64,000 nt of DNA, from the NCBI GenBank assembly GCA_024636555.1, contig JAGXGW010000067.1, positions 1 to 64,000 of the forward strand. Direction: 5' to 3'. The DNA is from Paracoccaceae bacterium (lineage in GTDB: Bacteria; Pseudomonadota; Alphaproteobacteria; Rhodobacterales; Rhodobacteraceae). Below the pieces are notes generated by a model, which saw only the letters and a list, made by a program, of their open reading frames with translations, was not told the origin of the DNA and searched no databases. The position numbers and the translations under genes were made by a program. Below, piece after piece: positions 57,680-64,000 of the stretch. Position 1 is the stretch's first letter; every line of letters begins with the position of its first letter.

Positions 57680-58861
57680 ATGAAGAACTCCAAAGGATCG
57701 CTGATCCGTCCCGTACCGCTGCCTGACAGCATCAGCCGCCCCGTGGTGACACCGCTGAGCCCCTCGGTCGTTTATGCGTCGGACACGCCCGACGATCTGG
57801 ACGCGCAATACGAGGGCCGCACCAAGGGGTACACCTATGCGCGCGAGGGCCATCCGAATGCGGATGTGCTGGCGCAGCGGATCGATCTGCTGGAAGGCGG
57901 GCAGGGCGGGATCGTCACCTCGTCAGGCATGTCGGCAGTGACGGCGGTGATGCTGGGGCTGCTGAAGGCGGGCGATCACGTGCTGGGAGGCGACCAGCTT
58001 TACGGGCGGTCCTTGCGCCTGATGAAGCAGGACCTGCCGCGTCTGGGGATCGCCACCTCTCTGGCCGATCCGACGGATGTGGCCGCGATGGAGGCGGCCT
58101 TGCGCCCCGAGACGCGGATGGTGCTGGTCGAGGTGGTCTCGAACCCGACGCTGCGCGTGGCCGATATCGAGGGGCTGGTAACGCTGTGCAAGGCGCGCGG
58201 CATCCTGCTGGCGGTGGACAACACCTTTACCACGCCGCGCGCTTACCGCCCCTTTGATGCGGGCGCGGATATCGTGATCCATTCGGTGACCAAGCTGCTG
58301 GCGGGCCATTCCGATGTGACGCTGGGCTATGCCTGCGCCGCCGATCCGGTGCATCAAAAGGCGATCTATGATTTCGCCGTCACCACCGGCCTGACCGCGA
58401 GCCCGTTCGATTGCTGGCTGGCCGAGCGGGGGCTGGCCACGTTCAACCTGCGTTTTGACCGCGCCGAGGCCAATGCGGTGGCGCTGGCTGACCATCTGGC
58501 CGGACTGGCAGGCGTCAAGCGTGTGCTTTATCCGATGCGGGACGACCATCCCGACCGGACGCGCGCGGGCGCATTGCTGGGCACGCGCGGCTGCAACATG
58601 GTCAGCTTCGAGCTGGAGGGCGGGCGCGCCGCTGCCAATGCCTTTACCCGCGCCGCCGAAGGGCTGGCCTTTGCGCCCACACTGGGCGATGTCGGCACCA
58701 CGCTGTCGCATCCGGCCAGTTCCTCGCACCGCGCGCTGCCTGCGGCCGAGCGCGAGGCACTTGGCATGAGCGAGGGGTTCTTCCGCGTCTCTGTCGGGCT
58801 GGAGGAGCCGGAGGCTTTGCTGGCGGTCTTTACCGATGCGGTGGCCGCGACGCTGGCCTGA
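57680..58861 (+). CDS. trans-sulfuration family PLP enzyme (cystathionine gamma-synthase/lyase-like)
   Basis: YTYAREGHPNADVLAQRIDLLEGGQGGIVTSSGMSAV, IVIHSVTKLLAGHSDVTLGY; LSHPASSSHRAL. Confidence 0.92.
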   Translation: MKNSKGSLIRPVPLPDSISRPVVTPLSPSVVYASDTPDDLDAQYEGRTKGYTYAREGHPNADVLAQRIDLLEGGQGGIVTSSGMSAVTAVMLGLLKAGDHVLGGDQLYGRSLRLMKQDLPRLGIATSLADPTDVAAMEAALRPETRMVLVEVVSNPTLRVADIEGLVTLCKARGILLAVDNTFTTPRAYRPFDAGADIVIHSVTKLLAGHSDVTLGYACAADPVHQKAIYDFAVTTGLTASPFDCWLAERGLATFNLRFDRAEANAVALADHLAGLAGVKRVLYPMRDDHPDRTRAGALLGTRGCNMVSFELEGGRAAANAFTRAAEGLAFAPTLGDVGTTLSHPASSSHRALPAAEREALGMSEGFFRVSVGLEEPEALLAVFTDAVAATLA

Positions 58862-58871
58862 GGAGCACAAG

Positions 58872-59930
58872 ATGCCCGATGAGACGATCCGCAGCATCCT
58901 GAACGCCGTGCCCTTGCCGGCGCTGTTTCTGGGGGAGGGCGACCGGATCATCGGGCAGAATACACGCGCGGCGGCCCTGTTCGGCGCGGTGGAAGACCGG
59001 CCTTTCATCACCGTGATCCGGCAACCTGCCGTGCTGGACGCTGTCGCGGCCTGTCGCGCACACGGGCCCGGCAAGAACGGCGAGGCCGCCAAAACCGTGC
59101 GTTACACCGGCAAGGACGGCTCTCTTGATGTGATCTACAAGGTCCATGTCGCCTTTGTCACCGCAGGCCCCGCGACCGGCGTGATGATCAGCCTGACCGA
59201 TGTGACGCATGAGGAACAGATCGGCCAGATGCGGCGCGAGTTCATCGCCAATGTCAGTCACGAGCTTCGCACGCCGCTGACCGCGCTGATGGGCTTTATC
59301 GAGACGTTGCAGGGGCCAGCCAGGGATGATCCGGTGGCGCGCGACAGGTTTCTGGGTATCATGTCGCACGAGGCGCAGCGCATGAACCGGCTGGTATCCG
59401 ATCTGCTTTCGCTCAGCCATGTCGAGGAGATGGGCCGTGTGCGCCCTGATACGCGGCTGGATCTGACCGATCTGCTGGGTTCGGTGCTGCGCAATCTCGG
59501 CCCGTTGGCGGAAAAGGAGGGTGGCCGGTTGGTCGCCGATCTGGGCGGGCAGGCGGTTTTCGTGGAGGGTGATGCGGACCAGCTCCGGCAGGTCTTCGGC
59601 AATCTGGTCGAGAATGCCGTGAAATACGGCGGACGGCCCGCGCAGGTCGAGGTGGTGCTGCGGGTGATCGAGCGTGATCCGTCGCTGCGCGGCCCCGCGC
59701 TGAGCGTCACGGTCAGTGACAACGGGCAGGGGATTGATCCGGTGCATATCCCGCGCCTGACGGAACGGTTCTACCGTATCGACGGGCACCGCTCCCGCGA
59801 GATGGGCGGCACCGGGCTGGGGCTGGCGATCGTCAAGCATATCGTCAACCGTCATCGCGGACGGCTCAGGATCGAGAGTGCGTTGGGGCAGGGCAGCCGC
59901 TTTACCGTGTTGCTGCCGCGCGTCTCCTAG
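58872..59930 (+). CDS. PhoR-like PAS sensor histidine kinase
   Basis: FIANVSHELRTPLTALMGFIETLQG H-box; FGNLVENAVKYGG N-box; GGTGLGLAIVKHIVNRHRG. Confidence 0.93.
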   Translation: MPDETIRSILNAVPLPALFLGEGDRIIGQNTRAAALFGAVEDRPFITVIRQPAVLDAVAACRAHGPGKNGEAAKTVRYTGKDGSLDVIYKVHVAFVTAGPATGVMISLTDVTHEEQIGQMRREFIANVSHELRTPLTALMGFIETLQGPARDDPVARDRFLGIMSHEAQRMNRLVSDLLSLSHVEEMGRVRPDTRLDLTDLLGSVLRNLGPLAEKEGGRLVADLGGQAVFVEGDADQLRQVFGNLVENAVKYGGRPAQVEVVLRVIERDPSLRGPALSVTVSDNGQGIDPVHIPRLTERFYRIDGHRSREMGGTGLGLAIVKHIVNRHRGRLRIESALGQGSRFTVLLPRVS

Positions 59931-60835
59931 CGCGGCAGCGTGTCCTCCTCGCCGGTCTGGGTGGCCAGCCAGTCGCGGAACAGGCTCAGCGCGCTGTCCT
60001 GTGCCTTGGTGCGTGGCCAGACAAGGTAGTAGTTGCCGCGCGTACGTGTCGCCCCGCCGAAGGCCGGCACCAGCCGTCCGGCAGCAAGATCCTGCTCGGC
60101 CAGATAGTCCGGCAGCAGTGCCACACCAAGACCGTGCAACGCGGCCTGCGTGATGGTCGAGAACTGGTCGTAGAGCGTGCCCGCTGGCGGCTCTTGCACC
60201 ACGCCGTGGGCGGCAAACCAGTCCGCCCAGGCGCGCGGGCGGGTCTCGATATGCAACAGCGGCAAGGACAGCAGATCGGCGGCCTGTGCCAGCTTGCGGC
60301 GCGCCTTCAGATCGGGCGTGCAGACAGCCACCACCGATTCGCTCCGCAGCAGCAGATGGTCCGTGCCGGGCCAGTCTGCATCACCGTAATGGATCGCGGC
60401 ATCAAAGGGCTGGGTGGCGAAATTGAACGGCGCCAGCCGTGTGGCCATGTTGATCGTGACCTCCGGGTGCAGCCGCGCGAAATCGGCCAGACGCGGCACC
60501 AGCCAGCGCATGCCGAAGGTGGGCAGGATCGCCAGATCCAGCGCACCGCCGCGCGGTTGGACGCGCAACCGCAACGAGGCCTGTGCGATCTGGTGCAGCG
60601 CCTCGCGCACCTCGGCCGCATAGGCGCGGGCAGGCGGTGTCAGTTCCATCCGCCGCCCGTCGCGCAGGATCAGCGGTACACCCATCTGCGTCTCGAGGGC
60701 CTGCAACTGGCGGCTGACAGCGCTTTGGGTAAGCGACAGTTCCTCGGCCACGGCCGTCGCGCTGCCCAGCCGCTCCAGTGCTTCGAGCGCGCGCAGCGAG
60801 GCGATGGACGGCAAAAAGCGGCGTGGTGCGATCAT
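59927..60835 (-). CDS. LysR family transcriptional regulator
   Basis: LGSATAVAEELSLTQSAVSRQLQALETQMGVPLILRDGRRMELT HTH; divergent from gcdH. Confidence 0.94.
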   Translation of the reverse strand: MIAPRRFLPSIASLRALEALERLGSATAVAEELSLTQSAVSRQLQALETQMGVPLILRDGRRMELTPPARAYAAEVREALHQIAQASLRLRVQPRGGALDLAILPTFGMRWLVPRLADFARLHPEVTINMATRLAPFNFATQPFDAAIHYGDADWPGTDHLLLRSESVVAVCTPDLKARRKLAQAADLLSLPLLHIETRPRAWADWFAAHGVVQEPPAGTLYDQFSTITQAALHGLGVALLPDYLAEQDLAAGRLVPAFGGATRTRGNYYLVWPRTKAQDSALSLFRDWLATQTGEEDTLPR

Positions 60836-60862
60836 CTATGCGGTTTACTCATGCAGGGATGC

Positions 60863-60876
60863 GAAACTATCGTTTC
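60863..60876. promoter_or_regulatory. GAAAC-N4-GTTTC palindrome between lysR and gcdH
   Basis: GAAACTATCGTTTC in the divergent intergenic region. Confidence 0.45.
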
Positions 60877-60986
60877 AACACCTCATGACTATGGTGTAAA
60901 GTATGACCAGACAAGACAGCGTTGCGCAAAAAACTCATGACGCTTTGGCAGGCACAGCGCGCGCGGATCCCTGAAGGAGGACCTCC

Positions 60987-62219
60987 ATGAACGATATGAG
61001 CACACCGGCCCCGAAACTGCGTGCCAAGGATGCACCCGATCTGGGGCAATTCGACTGGGCCGATCCTTTCCGTCTGGAAGACCAACTGACCGAAGAAGAG
61101 CGCATGATGCGCGATTCCGCACGCGCCTATGCACAGGAGAAGCTGCAGCCGCGCGTGCTGAAAGCCTTTGCCGACGAGCATACCGACCCCGATATTTTCC
61201 GCGAGATGGGCGAGATGGGTCTTCTGGGCGTTACCACGCCGGAGGAATACGGCGGGCTGGGGGCGGGCTATGTCTCCTACGGTTTGGTCGCGCGCGAGGT
61301 GGAGCGTGTTGATTCGGGTTACCGCTCGATGATGTCGGTGCAATCCAGCCTCGTGATGTATCCGATCTATGCCTACGGCTCGGAAGCGCAGCGCCAAAAA
61401 TATCTGCCGAAACTGGCAAGCGGCGAATGGATCGGCTGTTTCGGCCTGACCGAGCCGGATGCAGGGTCTGACCCCTCCGGCATGAAAACCCGCGCCGTCA
61501 AAACCGAGGGCGGCTATGTGCTGACCGGTTCGAAGATGTGGATTTCCAACTCTCCCATCGCGGATGTCTTCGTGGTCTGGGCCAAATCCGACGCGCATGG
61601 CGGCAAGATTCGCGGCTTCGTGCTGGAAAAGGGCATGAAAGGGCTGAGCGCGCCGAAGATCGGCAACAAGATGAGCTTGCGCGCCTCGATCACCGGCGAG
61701 ATCGTGATGGATCATGTCGAAGTGGGCGAAGATGCGCTGCTGCCGCATGTCGAGGGTCTGAAAGGGCCGTTCGGTTGTCTGAACCGTGCCCGTTACGGCA
61801 TCAGCTGGGGTGTGCTGGGGGCGGCCGAGTTCTGCTGGCATGCCGCGCGCCAATACGGTCTGGACCGGCACCAGTTCAAGCGCCCGCTGGCGCAGACGCA
61901 ACTGTTCCAGAAGAAACTGGCCGATATGCAGACCGAGATTTCCCTTAGCCTTCAGGCCAGCCTGCAAGTGGGTCGTCTGATGGATCAAGCGAAGGCCGCG
62001 CCCGAGATGATCTCGATCGTCAAGCGCAACAACTGCGGCAAAGCCCTTGATATTGCACGGATGTCGCGTGACATGCACGGCGGCAACGGCATCAGCCTCG
62101 AGTTCGGTGTGATCCGCCACATGGTCAACCTCGAGACGGTGAACACTTATGAAGGCGCGCATGATGTGCATGCCCTGATCCTTGGCCGCGCACAGACGGG
62201 GTTGCAGGCGTTCTTCTGA
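60987..62219 (+). CDS. gcdH: acyl-CoA dehydrogenase, glutaryl-CoA dehydrogenase-like
   Basis: [75 protein letters not shown]. Confidence 0.93.
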   Translation: MNDMSTPAPKLRAKDAPDLGQFDWADPFRLEDQLTEEERMMRDSARAYAQEKLQPRVLKAFADEHTDPDIFREMGEMGLLGVTTPEEYGGLGAGYVSYGLVAREVERVDSGYRSMMSVQSSLVMYPIYAYGSEAQRQKYLPKLASGEWIGCFGLTEPDAGSDPSGMKTRAVKTEGGYVLTGSKMWISNSPIADVFVVWAKSDAHGGKIRGFVLEKGMKGLSAPKIGNKMSLRASITGEIVMDHVEVGEDALLPHVEGLKGPFGCLNRARYGISWGVLGAAEFCWHAARQYGLDRHQFKRPLAQTQLFQKKLADMQTEISLSLQASLQVGRLMDQAKAAPEMISIVKRNNCGKALDIARMSRDMHGGNGISLEFGVIRHMVNLETVNTYEGAHDVHALILGRAQTGLQAFF

Positions 62220-62248
62220 TCGGGTCAAACTGGTGCAAATCAACACGG

Positions 62249-62281
62249 ACGGCGCGCTTTGCGAATGAGCAGGCGCGCCGT
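62249..62281 (+). terminator. hairpin downstream of gcdH
   Basis: ACGGCGCGC-15nt-GCGCGCCGT, 9-bp stem, weak T-tract. Confidence 0.5.
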
Positions 62282-62318
62282 TCCCTGTTGCGGCCGGCGC
62301 AACATCAGCGGAGGGATC

Positions 62319-63593
62319 ATGAAAGCAGAGCGGAACCTGTGGCAGGACAGCGCGAAGGAATCCTTTGAAGCTGATGTTTTTACAGGGGAAACCTCTGTTG
62401 ACCTCTGTATCCTCGGCGGTGGGTTCACCGGATGCTCCGCCGCCTTGACCGCAGCCTCCGACGGCGCCTCCGTCATCTTGCTTGAGGCGGAAAAGATCGG
62501 CCACGGCGGATCGGGGCGCAATGTCGGATTGGTCAATGCGGGGCTGTGGTTGCCGCCAAGCGCCGTGTGCGAAGCCTTGGGCGAGGCACAGGGCCAGCGG
62601 TTGAACGCGGCCTTGGCCGCAGCACCGGGTGCGGTTTTCGGCCTGATCGAGCGCTACGACATCTCCTGCGAACCGGTCCGCGCCGGCACTTTGCATTGTG
62701 CGCATTCAGCGAACGGTTTCAAGGACTTGCAGCGCAGGTTTGATCAACAGCAGGCACTGGGCGCGCCGGTCACCTTGCTGGATGCCGCAGCCGCGCGGAC
62801 GCGCACCGGATCGGACAAGGTGCACGGGGCGCTGCATGACGCGCGGGCGGGCACGATCCAGCCGCTGGCCTATGCGCGCGGTCTGGCGCGGGCCGCTGTG
62901 CACAACGGCGCGCGGCTCTATGAGAACAGCCCCGTCACAGGCGTGCAGCGCGCGGGTGCAAAATGGCGCATCAGCACGCCGCAAGGCACTGTGATCGCGG
63001 ATAAAATCCTGATCGCGACCAATGCCTATCACAAGCCGGTCACAGGCGCGGATGTTCCGGAAACCACGCCGGTGCATTACTTCCAGCTCGCCACAGCACC
63101 GCTGGGCCACAATATCGCGACACAGGTGCTGCCCGGTGGCGAGGGCTGCTGGGACACCGGCACGATCATGACCTCGTTCCGCAAGGATGAGGCTGGTCGT
63201 GTCATCCTTGGCGGGATGGGGAATCCTGACGCGTTGGGGCTGCACGAGGACTGGGCAAGGCGGGCGTTGGCGCGGCTTTTCCCGCAAGTCGGCGAGATGC
63301 CGTTCGAACATTTCTGGTCAGGCCGGATCGCCATGACGAGCGACCATATTCCCAAAGTGATGCGGCTGGATGCGGATCAGTCGGGCTATGCTGTGTTCGG
63401 CTATTCGGGTCGCGGGATCGGACCGGGCACTGTGATCGGGGCTGCGGCGGCGCGCGCCTTGCTGCGCAGGGACGAGGCGCATCTGCCGCTGGATGCGGTC
63501 GACGGCTACCACGAGGCATTTACCGGCGCAAAGGGCCAGTTTTACGAGCTTGCCGCGCGTCTGGTCCATGCAGGCGGGGCGCGTCTGGGATAG
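62319..63593 (+). CDS. FAD-dependent (DAO/PuuB-type) oxidoreductase
   Basis: DLCILGGGFTGCSAALTAASDGASVILLEAEKIGHGGSGRNVGLVNAG (GXGXXG-like dinucleotide site). Confidence 0.92.
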   Translation: MKAERNLWQDSAKESFEADVFTGETSVDLCILGGGFTGCSAALTAASDGASVILLEAEKIGHGGSGRNVGLVNAGLWLPPSAVCEALGEAQGQRLNAALAAAPGAVFGLIERYDISCEPVRAGTLHCAHSANGFKDLQRRFDQQQALGAPVTLLDAAAARTRTGSDKVHGALHDARAGTIQPLAYARGLARAAVHNGARLYENSPVTGVQRAGAKWRISTPQGTVIADKILIATNAYHKPVTGADVPETTPVHYFQLATAPLGHNIATQVLPGGEGCWDTGTIMTSFRKDEAGRVILGGMGNPDALGLHEDWARRALARLFPQVGEMPFEHFWSGRIAMTSDHIPKVMRLDADQSGYAVFGYSGRGIGPGTVIGAAAARALLRRDEAHLPLDAVDGYHEAFTGAKGQFYELAARLVHAGGARLG

Positions 63594-63727
63594 CGTATCT
63601 CTTATATCAAAAGTCGCATAATCAGTATTATGTTAAATATGGACACGCCTGAACTGCATCTTCTCTCGACAGCACATGCCCTGCGGGTCTATCAAATAGC
63701 AACAACCCTATTTGAGTATGAATCCTT

Positions 63728-64000
63728 ATGCCTTCGCTGCTGATCCTCAACGGGCCGAACCTCAACCTGCTTGGCACGCGCCAGCCGGAGGTTTACGGCC
63801 GCATCACCCTCGACGATATCAACGCGCTCTGCGCGGCAGAAGCGACGCGTGTCGGTTACACGGTCGATTGCCTGCAATCCAACCATGAAGGCGCGCTGAT
63901 CGATGCGGTCCATGCCGCGCGCGGGCTGCATGGCGGGATCGTGCTGAATGCCGGTGCCTATACGCATACATCCGTGGCGCTGATGGATGCGATCTCCTCG
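63728..64000 (+). CDS. aroQ: type II 3-dehydroquinate dehydratase, truncated by window end
   Basis: Open frame to window edge: MPSLLILNGPNLNLLGTRQPEVYGRITLDDINALC..., QSNHEGALIDAVHAA, GIVLNAGAYTHTSVALMDAI. Confidence 0.97.
   Translation, partial: MPSLLILNGPNLNLLGTRQPEVYGRITLDDINALCAAEATRVGYTVDCLQSNHEGALIDAVHAARGLHGGIVLNAGAYTHTSVALMDAISS

Overview
This is a high-GC alphaproteobacterial chromosome segment. Gene content and order suggest the Rhodobacteraceae/Roseobacter group, though that assignment is an inference. About 58 protein-coding genes and one tRNA-Arg(CCG) are supported. No phage, transposon, CRISPR array or classical defence island was seen. Most of the window is core housekeeping: obgE-proB-proA, a chpT-like gene, olsB-olsA, thiE-like, trmJ-like, ctaA, an M32 carboxypeptidase, gyrA, hemB, mfd, an iscR-suf operon, lpxD-ACP-KAS, HerA-like ATPase, a liv ABC transporter, class II DAHP synthase, yicC-gmk, gcdH and the start of aroQ. 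The parts most worth a second look are: (i) the iscR-suf operon, with an IscR that lacks the canonical cysteines, two adjacent palindromes in its promoter, a second Irr-like palindrome inside the downstream gene, and a methyltransferase plus two membrane proteins embedded among suf genes; (ii) a TAXI-TRAP transporter / acyl-CoA synthetase / TPP-enzyme operon of unknown substrate; (iii) a candidate ~105-nt small RNA with promoter and terminator upstream of the HerA-like gene; (iv) a 33-nt dispersed intergenic repeat. All calls come from reading the sequence and supplied translations; no database search was run.
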